A DNA stretch of 64,000 bases, from the NCBI RefSeq assembly GCF_015291645.1, contig NZ_CP030055.1, positions 496,001-560,000 of the forward strand, in the 5' to 3' direction. Source of the stretch: Bradyrhizobium sp. CCBAU 53340 (GTDB lineage Bacteria > Pseudomonadota > Alphaproteobacteria > Rhizobiales > Xanthobacteraceae). The notes beneath the pieces were generated by a model. It worked only from the letters and a program-made list of their open reading frames with translations. It searched no databases and was not told the origin of the DNA. Numbering within the stretch: position 1 is the first letter of the stretch; every line of letters begins with the position of its first letter. This document shows positions 1 through 7,414 of the stretch, piece by piece. The position numbers and the translations under genes are program-made.

Positions 1-1
1 G

Positions 2-121
2 ATGGCGCTTGAACTCGGCGCTGCGCGCTGCCTGCGCAAGCCGTTCACGCCGAACGCGCTGCTGGCTGCGATCAGGGACTGTCTCGCCGAGCACCAATCC
101 GCTGCTGCGCGATTGGGTTAG
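2..121 (+). CDS. Response regulator receiver domain, C-terminal fragment
   Basis: This open frame enters from the left edge and stops at TAG 119-121, giving 39 visible residues. It contains LRKPF, the conserved Lys-Pro-Phe that closes the active site of CheY-like receiver domains, followed by the last amphipathic helix (NALLAAIRDCL). The ATG at position 2 is only an internal Met of a longer protein. No output domain follows, so it is either a single-domain receiver or the end of a hybrid protein. It lies on the same strand as cheA, 419 bases upstream, so a shared signalling function is possible but not shown. Confidence 0.7.
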   Translation: MALELGAARCLRKPFTPNALLAAIRDCLAEHQSAAARLG

Positions 122-540
122 CACTTTGGCGCCGGCGAGGCCCGTAAGGTAAGAGTTTGTTTACCGCGAGCGCGGATTTCGCGGATTTCTTCGAAGCTTC
201 GACGGAAGGTCGCACCCGCGATTCCGATCGTGCGTGATTTGATTCAATTCGCGCGGTCCGTGCATATCCCCCCGACCATTGGCTCGATTTTTTGCGCTGG
301 TCGTGACGCCGTTATCCGCGCGTTTACCTGCCGCGTCTCCGACGTGATGCCGGATGCCGGATTTGCGGAAAACCTTAGCCCCATGCGGCCGAACAGAAAT
401 TTCGCTTCAATATCCGTATTAGCACGGAGGATGAAATTAACGGGACCGTGAAATGGGTTGTCTAACGATCTAGGAGCGGACTTCCGCCGATTCCAGGCGC
501 GGGGGCAGGCGACGAGGTCCAGCTCAGTAAGGCGTAGCTC
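122..540. other. Intergenic region upstream of cheA
   Basis: About 420 bases without a convincing gene. The short open frames here have atypical composition and no ribosome binding site. AAGG sits 9-12 bases before the cheA ATG at 541 and is the likely ribosome binding site. The region probably carries the promoter of the chemotaxis operon, but no promoter motif was identified with confidence. Confidence 0.5.
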
Positions 541-3315
541 ATGGATGATCTGTTGCGGGAGTTTCTGACGGAGACCAGCGAGAGCCTGGACACCGTCGAC
601 AATCAGCTGGTGAAGTTCGAGCAGGAGCCGAACAACGCCAAGATCCTGGATAACATCTTCCGCCTGGTCCACACCATCAAGGGTACGTGCGGCTTCCTAG
701 GTTTGCCGCGGCTTGAAGCGCTGGCGCATGCCGGCGAGACGTTGATGGGCAAATTCCGCGACGGCATGCCGGTGACCGGCCAGGCCGTGACGGTGATCCT
801 GTCCTCGATCGACCGCATCAAGGAGATCCTCGCAGGGCTGGAAGCGACCGAAGCCGAGCCCGAGGGCAACGACCGCGATCTCATCGACAAGCTGGAAGCG
901 ATGGTCGAGCAGGGCATGGCCGCTATGGCGGCCGGTGCTGCTCCTGTCGCTGACGCTCCGCCGCTGGTGCCGGAAGAACCTGCTGCCGCTCCCGCCAAGG
1001 AGATGACCACGGGCTCGCTGGTCGACCAGACCCTGGAGCGCCCCTTGCGTCCGGGCGAAGTCTCGCTCGACGAGCTCGAGCGCGCCTTCCGCGAGACCGC
1101 GATCGAAGCCCCGGCGCCTGCGCCCGTTGCCAAGGCCGAAGTGAAGGCCGAGCCCGCGCCGGTCGCGGAAGCCCCGGCCGCTGCCAAGCCGGCCAAGGAG
1201 AAGGCCGCGCCGAAGAAGTCGATGGCCGACGAGAGTGCGGTCGAAGGCGACCGCATTGCCAACCAGTCGATCCGCGTCAACGTGGATACGCTGGAGCATC
1301 TGATGACCATGGTCTCCGAGCTGGTCTTGACCCGCAATCAGCTCCTGGAGATCTCCCGCCGCAACGAGGACACCGAGTTCAAGGTGCCGTTGCAGCGCCT
1401 CTCCAACGTCACCGCCGAGCTGCAGGAAGGCGTCATGAAGACGCGCATGCAGCCGATTGGCAATGCCTGGCAGAAGCTGCCCCGCATCGTCCGCGACCTC
1501 TCGAGCGAACTCGGCAAGCAGATCGAGCTGGAGATGCACGGTGCCGACACCGAGCTCGATCGCCAGGTGCTCGACCTGATCAAGGACCCGCTCACCCACA
1601 TGGTGCGCAACTCCGCCGATCATGGCCTGGAGACGCCGGCCGAGCGGCTGGCTTCCGGCAAGGGCGAGCAGGGCACCATTCGCCTCTCCGCCTATCACGA
1701 AGGCGGTCACATCATCATCTGCATCGCCGACAACGGAAGAGGCCTCAACACCGAGAAGATCAAGGCCAAGGCGCTCTCCTCAGGTCTCGTCACCGAGGCT
1801 GAGCTGGAGAAGATGAGCGAAGCCCAGATCCACAAGTTCATCTTCGCGCCGGGCTTCTCGACCGCGGCCGCCATCACCTCGGTCTCGGGCCGCGGCGTCG
1901 GCATGGACGTGGTGCGTACCAATATCGACCAGATTGGCGGCACCATCGACATCAAGAGCGTCGCCGGCGAAGGCTCCTCCGTCACCATCAAGATCCCGCT
2001 GACGCTCGCGATCGTCTCGGCGCTGATCGTGGAAGCCGCCGGCGATCGCTTCGCCATCCCGCAGCTCTCGGTGGTCGAGCTGGTGCGCGCCCGCGCCAAC
2101 AGCGAGCACCGCATCGAGCGCATCAAGGACACGGCTGTGCTCCGCCTGCGCAACAAGCTATTGCCGCTGATCCACCTGAAGAAGCTGCTCAAGATCGACG
2201 ACGGCGCGGCGAGCGATCCCGAGAACGGCTTCATCGTGGTCACGCAAGTGGGCAGCCAGACCTTCGGCATCGTGGTCGACGGCGTCTTCCACACCGAAGA
2301 AATCGTGGTCAAGCCGATGTCGACGAAACTGCGTCACATCGACATGTTCTCCGGCAACACCATCCTGGGCGATGGTGCCGTGATCATGATCATCGACCCC
2401 AACGGCATTGCCAAGGCGCTCGGCGCCGCCGGCTCCTCGGCCCATGACATGGGCGACGACAATGGCGCGCTCCACATCGGCTCTGGCGAGCAGACCACCT
2501 CGCTCCTGGTGTTCCGCGCCGGCTCGGCGCAGCCCAAGGCGGTCCCGCTCGGCCTCGTCACCCGCCTCGAAGAGCTCCCCGCCGACAAGATCGAGTTCTC
2601 CAACGGCCGCCACATGGTGCAGTATCGCGAGCAGCTGATGCCGCTCGTCTCCATGGAGGGCGTCACCGTTGCGAGCCAGGGCGCCCAGCCGATCCTGGTG
2701 TTCGCCGATGACGGCCGCTCCATGGGCCTCGTCGTCGACGAGATCATCGACATCGTCGAGGAACGCCTCAACATCGAGGTCGGCGGCTCGGCCAGCGGCA
2801 TCCTCGGCTCGGCCGTGATCAAGGGCCAGGCGACCGAGGTGATCGACGTCGGCCACTTCCTCCCGATGGCGTTCGCCGACTGGTTCACCCGCAAGGAGAT
2901 GAAGCCGTCGATGCACTCGCAGTCGGTGCTGCTGGTCGACGACAGCGCCTTCTTCCGCAACATGCTGGCCCCGGTGCTCAAGGCCGCCGGCTACCGCGTC
3001 CGCACCGCGCCGACCGCGCAGGAGGGACTTGCGGCCCTGCGTGCGCAGAGCTTCGACGTGGTGCTGACCGACATCGAGATGCCCGACATGAACGGGTTCG
3101 AGTTTGCGGAAGTTATCCGCTCCGACAGCAATCTGGGCTCGATGCCGATCATCGGCCTCTCGGCGCTGGTGTCGCCGGCGGCGATCGAGCGCGGCCGTCA
3201 GGCCGGCTTCCACGACTATGTCGCCAAGTTCGACCGTCCCGGCCTGATCGCGGCGCTGAAGGAGCAGACCGCGGGCGCCGCCGGCGCCTCCGAGCTGAGC
3301 CGCGCGGCAGCCTGA
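541..3315 (+). CDS. cheA: Chemotaxis hybrid histidine kinase CheA with C-terminal receiver
   Basis: CheA autophosphorylates and passes phosphate to CheY-type regulators in response to chemoreceptors. The 924-residue protein has an HPt domain at the N-terminus with phospho-acceptor His44 in HTIKG, an Ala/Pro/Lys-rich linker at about 130-235, a dimerisation segment from about 241, and a kinase domain with the N-box around His353-Asn357 and the glycine-rich box GRGVG at 450-454. Two CheW-like domains follow (about 490-630 and 650-780), then a receiver domain with phospho-acceptor Asp844 in LTDIEMP. It is longer than enteric CheA because of the extra CheW-like and receiver modules. The fused receiver may act as a phosphate sink or a direct output. 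It is the first gene of a cheA-cheW-cheY-cheR operon. Confidence 0.96.
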   Translation: MDDLLREFLTETSESLDTVDNQLVKFEQEPNNAKILDNIFRLVHTIKGTCGFLGLPRLEALAHAGETLMGKFRDGMPVTGQAVTVILSSIDRIKEILAGLEATEAEPEGNDRDLIDKLEAMVEQGMAAMAAGAAPVADAPPLVPEEPAAAPAKEMTTGSLVDQTLERPLRPGEVSLDELERAFRETAIEAPAPAPVAKAEVKAEPAPVAEAPAAAKPAKEKAAPKKSMADESAVEGDRIANQSIRVNVDTLEHLMTMVSELVLTRNQLLEISRRNEDTEFKVPLQRLSNVTAELQEGVMKTRMQPIGNAWQKLPRIVRDLSSELGKQIELEMHGADTELDRQVLDLIKDPLTHMVRNSADHGLETPAERLASGKGEQGTIRLSAYHEGGHIIICIADNGRGLNTEKIKAKALSSGLVTEAELEKMSEAQIHKFIFAPGFSTAAAITSVSGRGVGMDVVRTNIDQIGGTIDIKSVAGEGSSVTIKIPLTLAIVSALIVEAAGDRFAIPQLSVVELVRARANSEHRIERIKDTAVLRLRNKLLPLIHLKKLLKIDDGAASDPENGFIVVTQVGSQTFGIVVDGVFHTEEIVVKPMSTKLRHIDMFSGNTILGDGAVIMIIDPNGIAKALGAAGSSAHDMGDDNGALHIGSGEQTTSLLVFRAGSAQPKAVPLGLVTRLEELPADKIEFSNGRHMVQYREQLMPLVSMEGVTVASQGAQPILVFADDGRSMGLVVDEIIDIVEERLNIEVGGSASGILGSAVIKGQATEVIDVGHFLPMAFADWFTRKEMKPSMHSQSVLLVDDSAFFRNMLAPVLKAAGYRVRTAPTAQEGLAALRAQSFDVVLTDIEMPDMNGFEFAEVIRSDSNLGSMPIIGLSALVSPAAIERGRQAGFHDYVAKFDRPGLIAALKEQTAGAAGASELSRAAA

Positions 3316-3338
3316 GCGGGACCTGAGGAGAGATCGCA

Positions 3339-3815
3339 ATGAGCAATAAGAAGACCCAGTCCACCGAAGGCGCCATGGTCGAATACGTCACCGCGATGAT
3401 CGGCGGCCAGCTGTTCGGCCTGCCGATCTCCCGCGTCCAGGACGTGTTCATGCCCGAGCGCGTCACCCGCGTTCCCTTGTCCTCGCGCGAGATCTCGGGC
3501 GTTCTGAACCTGCGCGGCCGCATCGTCACCGTGGTCGACATGCGCGCCCGTCTCGGCCTGCCCAGGGACGAGGACGGCAAGACCCCGATGGCGGTCGGCG
3601 TCGACCTTCGCGGTGAATCCTATGGCCTGCTGATCGACCAGATCGGCGAGGTGCTGCGCCTGCCCGAGGACGGCAAGGAAGAGAACCCCGTCAACCTCGA
3701 CCCCCGCATGGCCAAGCTCGCCGGCGGCGTTCACCGTCTCGACGGCCAGCTCATGGTCGTCCTCGACGTCGATCGCGTCCTCGAGCTCAAAACCGAAGTA
3801 CAGATGGCTGCCTGA
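3339..3815 (+). CDS. cheW: Chemotaxis coupling protein CheW
   Basis: This 158-residue protein is a single CheW domain, the scaffold that joins CheA to chemoreceptors at the cytoplasmic face of the membrane. Typical features are the N-terminal strand region VTAMIGGQLFGLPISRV, the central SGVLNLRGRIVTVVDM core and the C-terminal GQLMVVLDVDRVL. It starts 23 bases after cheA with GAGGAGA upstream of the ATG. Its length is normal for the family. Its place between cheA and cheY supports one chemosensory complex. Confidence 0.96.
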   Translation: MSNKKTQSTEGAMVEYVTAMIGGQLFGLPISRVQDVFMPERVTRVPLSSREISGVLNLRGRIVTVVDMRARLGLPRDEDGKTPMAVGVDLRGESYGLLIDQIGEVLRLPEDGKEENPVNLDPRMAKLAGGVHRLDGQLMVVLDVDRVLELKTEVQMAA

Positions 3816-3850
3816 GCTTTCGCAAAAGATATTTAAGCCGGAGAATCCAG

Positions 3851-4240
3851 ATGAAGACCTGTTTGGTGGTTGACGATTCCAGCATCGTTCGCAAGGTCGC
3901 GCGCCGTATCGTCGAAGCGCTGGGCTTCCAGGTCATCGAAGCGGAAGACGGCGTCGAAGCGCTGGTCCACTGCAAGAAGGCCATGCCGGAAGCGATTCTG
4001 CTCGACTGGAACATGCCGGTCATGGACGGCTTCCAGTTCCTCGGCACGCTGCGCCGAATGCCCGGCGGCGACGAGCCCAAGGTCGTGTTCTGCACCACCG
4101 AGAACGGCATCGATCACATCACCAAGGCGATGGGCGGCGGCGCCAACGAGTACATCATGAAGCCGTTCGACAAGGACATCGTGTTGGCGAAGTTCCAAGA
4201 AGTCGGGCTGGTCGCGCGCGAAGAAGAGACCGCTGCCTGA
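3851..4240 (+). CDS. cheY: Chemotaxis response regulator CheY
   Basis: This is a 129-residue single-domain receiver that would be phosphorylated by CheA to control the motor or another output. The acidic pair is Asp8-Asp9 in VVDDS, the phospho-acceptor is Asp52 in LLDWNMP, and the conserved lysine is in MKPFD near residue 104. There is no output domain. It lies 35 bases after cheW, with GGAG at 3840-3843 before the ATG. Assignment to the family is secure. Whether it acts on flagella or on a different output cannot be told from sequence. Confidence 0.95.
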   Translation: MKTCLVVDDSSIVRKVARRIVEALGFQVIEAEDGVEALVHCKKAMPEAILLDWNMPVMDGFQFLGTLRRMPGGDEPKVVFCTTENGIDHITKAMGGGANEYIMKPFDKDIVLAKFQEVGLVAREEETAA

Positions 4241-4274
4241 AAACATACGTGCCAGTAGCGTCAAGAGGTATCCT

Positions 4275-5147
4275 GTGAACGCGCCCGACTACGAGTATCT
4301 GCGTAAGTTGCTGAAAGAGCGCTCCGGTCTCGACCTGTCCGCCGACAAGCAATATCTGATCGAAAGCCGCCTGCTGCCGCTGGCGCGCAAGGCCGGACTC
4401 TCCGGCATCCCCGAACTCGTGCAGAAGCTGCAGGGCGGCTCGAGCGCGCTGATCACCAGCGTGGTCGAAGCCATGACCACGAACGAGACCTTCTTCTTCC
4501 GCGACAGGGTCCCGTTCGATCATTTCCGCGACACCATCATGCCTGAGGTGCTCAAGGCCCGCGCCGCCAAGCGCAGCGTGCGAATCTGGTGCGCCGCCGG
4601 CTCGACCGGGCAGGAGCCCTATTCGTTGGCGATGACCCTGAAGGAGATGAGCGCGGCGCTCACCGGATGGCGTGTCGAGATCATCGCAACCGACCTCTCG
4701 CAGGAGGTGCTCGAGAAGGCCAAGAGCGGCGTCTACAGCCAGTTCGAGGTGCAGCGCGGTCTGCCGATCCAGATGCTGATGAAATATTTCAAGCAGACCG
4801 GCGAGACCTGGCAGGTCGTTCCCGAGCTGCGCGCGATGGTCCAGCATCGGCAGCTCAACTTGCTGCAGGATTTCTCGCACCTCGGCACCTTCGACGTCAT
4901 CTTCTGCCGCAACGTGCTGATCTATTTCGACCAGGAGACTAAGATCAACATCTTCAACCGCCTGGCCAGGCAGATCGAGCCCGACGGATTCCTGGTGCTG
5001 GGCGCTGCGGAGACCGTGGTCGGACTGACCGACACGTTCAGGCCGATCGCGGATCGCCGCGGTCTCTACAAGCCGAACGATCCGCGTGCCGCGGCAGCCA
5101 AGCCGGCTATCGAGGCGCCGCGGATGGTGGCGATGGCAGGACGGTAG
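4275..5147 (+). CDS. cheR: Chemoreceptor glutamate methyltransferase CheR
   Basis: CheR methylates glutamates of chemoreceptors using S-adenosylmethionine to set adaptation. The 290-residue protein has the N-terminal all-alpha CheR domain (about 1-75, including KERSGLDLSADKQYLIESR) and a methyltransferase domain with the SAM-binding segment IWCAAGSTGQEPYS at about 103-116 and FDVIFCRNVLIYF near 210. GTG at 4275 is preferred as the start because AAGAGG lies just upstream. No CheB methylesterase gene is in this operon, which is unusual for a cluster with cheR. Confidence 0.94.
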   Translation: MNAPDYEYLRKLLKERSGLDLSADKQYLIESRLLPLARKAGLSGIPELVQKLQGGSSALITSVVEAMTTNETFFFRDRVPFDHFRDTIMPEVLKARAAKRSVRIWCAAGSTGQEPYSLAMTLKEMSAALTGWRVEIIATDLSQEVLEKAKSGVYSQFEVQRGLPIQMLMKYFKQTGETWQVVPELRAMVQHRQLNLLQDFSHLGTFDVIFCRNVLIYFDQETKINIFNRLARQIEPDGFLVLGAAETVVGLTDTFRPIADRRGLYKPNDPRAAAAKPAIEAPRMVAMAGR

Positions 5148-5148
5148 T

Positions 5149-5466
5149 ATGGCCGAGGACGGCAAAGGCGCAGAGCGCGTCACATTCAGTCGAGGCTACG
5201 ATGTCTGCATCATGGCCATCGACGGAACGTGGCGGCGCGACTGTACGCTCAACGCGATTTCCGACACCGACGCCATCCTCACGGTGGAAGGTTCGATCCA
5301 GGGGTTGAACCTGAAGGAGTTCTTCCTGCTGCTGTCGTCCACGGGCCTCGCCTACCGCCGCTGCGAGCTGGTGCGCGTCAACGGCTCCGAGATGGACATC
5401 CAGTTCCTGCGCGGCAAGAACCGGAAGAAGCGCGGCCCTGCCGGCGGCCATGATGCGGCGGCGTGA
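5149..5466 (+). CDS. Small PilZ-like protein at the end of the che operon
   Basis: The 105-residue product begins one base after the cheR stop, so it is almost certainly co-transcribed and translationally coupled. It has a predicted small beta-barrel pattern (RDCTLNAISDTDAILTV, then RRCELVRVNGSEMDIQFL) and a basic tail, resembling short PilZ-like proteins of Rhizobiales. The classic N-terminal RxxxR c-di-GMP motif is not evident, so ligand binding is uncertain. By position it may modulate output of the chemotaxis pathway. The PilZ-like call is from overall pattern and is only moderately secure. Confidence 0.7.
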   Translation: MAEDGKGAERVTFSRGYDVCIMAIDGTWRRDCTLNAISDTDAILTVEGSIQGLNLKEFFLLLSSTGLAYRRCELVRVNGSEMDIQFLRGKNRKKRGPAGGHDAAA

Positions 5467-5606
5467 TCGCCACGCGCAATGTGCGGCCGTTGCTGGCGCA
5501 TTGCTTCACATTTTCTGAAAACATCCGAACGAATTGCAGACCCGGCTTTACGCGGCCTAAGCGCGTGCCGTGTATCGATAGCAGGTCGCAATTTCAGGGG
5601 CCGGCC

Positions 5607-6095
5607 ATGCCAAGAAGCTCTCTCTCTCCCATCGATGTCGCCGAACGGCGTGCCCTTCAGCTTCTGGTGATTGATGACGACGCCACCCAGCGCAGCCTGA
5701 TCACGGTCGCCGCCAAGCAGGCCGGCCACGAAGTCGCCGTGGCGCCGTCGGTCGCGGAGGCCATCGAAAAGCTGCGCGGTGCGCGTTTCGACTGCGTGAC
5801 GCTCGATCTCGTGCTTGAGGATGGCGATGGCATCGACGTGTTGCGCGAGATGGCCGCGGCAAAGTTCTCAGGCTCGGTGATCGTGATCAGCGGCATGGAC
5901 GGCAAGCGCCGCAGCGCCGCCCGCAGCTTCGCCCGCTCCGTCGGGATCGAGCTTCAGAGCCTGCCGAAGCCGCTGGATCTCGCGGCGCTGCGTATCAGCC
6001 TCGCAAATCTCGGCAAGAGGGCGATGGGGCTGCCGACAATCCATACTTGGGGTGGTGTCGCCACCGACGCAATCGTGGAGCGGCACCGCGCCTAA
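5607..6095 (+). CDS. Response regulator receiver protein
   Basis: This 162-residue protein is essentially one receiver domain: acidic residues in VIDDD at 21-25, phospho-acceptor Asp67 in VTLDLVL, Ser95 in VISG, and Lys121 in LPKP. About 40 residues follow the domain with no recognisable output module. ATG 5607 is chosen over a further upstream GTG because AGGGGC lies 6-11 bases before it and the upstream extension lacks conserved character. It follows the che operon by 140 bases and is probably a separate transcript. Its partner kinase is unknown. Confidence 0.85.
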   Translation: MPRSSLSPIDVAERRALQLLVIDDDATQRSLITVAAKQAGHEVAVAPSVAEAIEKLRGARFDCVTLDLVLEDGDGIDVLREMAAAKFSGSVIVISGMDGKRRSAARSFARSVGIELQSLPKPLDLAALRISLANLGKRAMGLPTIHTWGGVATDAIVERHRA

Positions 6096-6103
6096 AGGCG
6101 CGG
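6086..6103. terminator. GC-rich hairpin whose loop is the stop codon
   Basis: CCGCGCC at 6086-6092 and GGCGCGG at 6097-6103 form a perfect 7-bp stem. The 4-base loop is exactly the TAA stop of the preceding receiver gene plus one A. No T-run follows on either strand, so it may be a weak terminator or an mRNA 3' stabilising hairpin. It sits between convergent genes. Confidence 0.45.
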
Positions 6104-6150
6104 AGCTGCCATGCCGTCGGCTGCGGCCCATCGGCCGCGCCGATCCGGGT

Positions 6151-6453
6151 CTACGCTGGATTGCCGGATTCCGTCAGGTTTTGAAGGGCCTGTCCGAGCT
6201 CCGCCCGGCAGGCGTTGAGGGCGGCACTCGCCGCGGCATAGCGGGGCGTGACGTCGTCGAGCACGACAATCTCGGGGGAACCCGAGCTGGCACTCACGAT
6301 AGCGCTATCGTCCTCAGGCTCCATCGCCGCGTCGATCAGACGCATGCTGATGTCGATACGGGCGATCAGGGAGCGTAGTTCGGCTACGATCAGTTGACGG
6401 CTGTCCGTTTCAGCCATCGCGGCGAGCGGGGGTGTGCCTGCGTAATTTAGCAT
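6151..6453 (-). CDS. Conserved hypothetical small protein
   Basis: This is a 100-residue predicted cytoplasmic protein of unknown function. It is mainly alpha-helical (IVAELRSLIARIDISMRLI, and ASAALNACRAELGQALQNL) with an acidic central segment. The start at 6453 is chosen over one ten codons upstream because GGAGA lies 7-8 bases before the ATG on the minus strand. It is divergent from the FixJ-like regulator at 6617 and convergent with the receiver gene ending at 6095. No family is recognised. Confidence 0.65.
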   Translation of the reverse strand: MLNYAGTPPLAAMAETDSRQLIVAELRSLIARIDISMRLIDAAMEPEDDSAIVSASSGSPEIVVLDDVTPRYAAASAALNACRAELGQALQNLTESGNPA

Positions 6454-6616
6454 GGATATTCTCCGTCTCCCGCAATAAGGCACCCCCGCGCTACTTGTGC
6501 GTTAAGTTCATGTCCCGTACAAATGCGGGTGGGCCGAATCTGCGCCGAAAGCCGTTACATCAGGCGCGGACGCGAGTCCTTCAATGCCGGCGTGGCTTGG
6601 CGAATGGACGTGGCAC

Positions 6617-7252
6617 ATGGTCGAACAAAGCTCCCGTGGTGAGATCTTCGTGGTCGATGACGACCCTGCTGTTCGCGACACCCTGTCGATGGTGTTGAAG
6701 GCGGCGGGCTATGAGGTGATCTGTTTTGCCGACGGCGCAGCACTGCTTTCCGTCGCGCGAAACCGCACCCCGGCCGCGATCCTGCTCGACGTGCATATTC
6801 CCGGAAAGTCGGGTCTCGACATTCTGAAGGAGCTGCACGGCGAGGACTATCCGGCCCCGATCTTCATGATCTCCGGGCAAGGCGACATCGCGATGGCGGT
6901 GGGCGCCATCAAGAGCGGCGCGCTCGACTTCATCGAGAAGCCATTCCGCGGCAGCGAGATCGTCGGCCGGCTGGACGAGGCGATCGGCGCTTATGCACGC
7001 AGGCAGGCGGAGAACGCGTCACCGAAATTCGGCTCGCTGCATTTCCCCGGACGCGAGCCATTGACCCGCCGGGAGCGCGAGGTGCTGGAGCAGTTCGCTG
7101 CCGGTGCCTCCAACAAGGAGGCCGGCCGAACCCTCGGCATCAGCCCGCGCACCATCGAGGATCACCGCGCCAACATCATGAAGAAGCTCGGCGCCCGCAA
7201 TGCCGCCGACCTGATCCGCATCGTGATGACCGCCGCCCAGCGGGCGTCGTAA
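6617..7252 (+). CDS. FixJ/NarL-type response regulator (receiver + LuxR HTH)
   Basis: The 211-residue protein is a DNA-binding two-component regulator. Its receiver domain (about 8-122) has Asp14-Asp15, phospho-acceptor Asp58 in LLDVHIP, Ser86 and Lys108 in EKPF. A LuxR-type helix-turn-helix occupies about 148-205 (LTRREREVLEQFAAGASNKE, then SPRTIEDHRANIMKK). Receiver and HTH order and the TIEDHR recognition helix place it in the FixJ subgroup. The start at 6617 is preferred to 6584 because it removes a non-conserved leader. Its kinase is not adjacent on the same strand. The convergent hybrid kinase at 7415-11023 is one candidate. Confidence 0.9.
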   Translation: MVEQSSRGEIFVVDDDPAVRDTLSMVLKAAGYEVICFADGAALLSVARNRTPAAILLDVHIPGKSGLDILKELHGEDYPAPIFMISGQGDIAMAVGAIKSGALDFIEKPFRGSEIVGRLDEAIGAYARRQAENASPKFGSLHFPGREPLTRREREVLEQFAAGASNKEAGRTLGISPRTIEDHRANIMKKLGARNAADLIRIVMTAAQRAS

Positions 7253-7263
7253 CGCGCGGTTGG

Positions 7264-7408
7264 TTCTGTCCCGTGCCCTGGACGCAGCGCGTCACGCAGT
7301 GATGCGCTGCAGAGCTGGGGCCCATCTCTCCGACTCCACGGGTGACAGTTCTGGGTCCCGGCTCTGCGTCGCAGCGTTGCACGCTGCGCCTTGTCCGGGA
7401 CACGAGAT
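7264..7408. repeat. Palindromic repeat B, copy 1
   Basis: A GC-rich, partly self-complementary block between two convergent genes. It begins TCCCGTGCCCTGGACGC and ends GTCCGGGACACGAGA, and contains internal inverted segments such as CGCTGCAGAGC against GGCTCTGCG. Related copies occur at 29814-29957 (inverted orientation) and 38805-38934 (same orientation). It is non-coding and carries no transposase. Confidence 0.8.
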
Positions 7409-7414
7409 CGTGTC

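Noticed and set aside
230..451. 73-codon frame upstream of cheA
   Set aside because: No ribosome binding site, no family resemblance and atypical composition.
2158..3339. 393-codon minus-strand frame opposite cheA
   Set aside because: Antisense shadow of the CheW-like and receiver domains of CheA.
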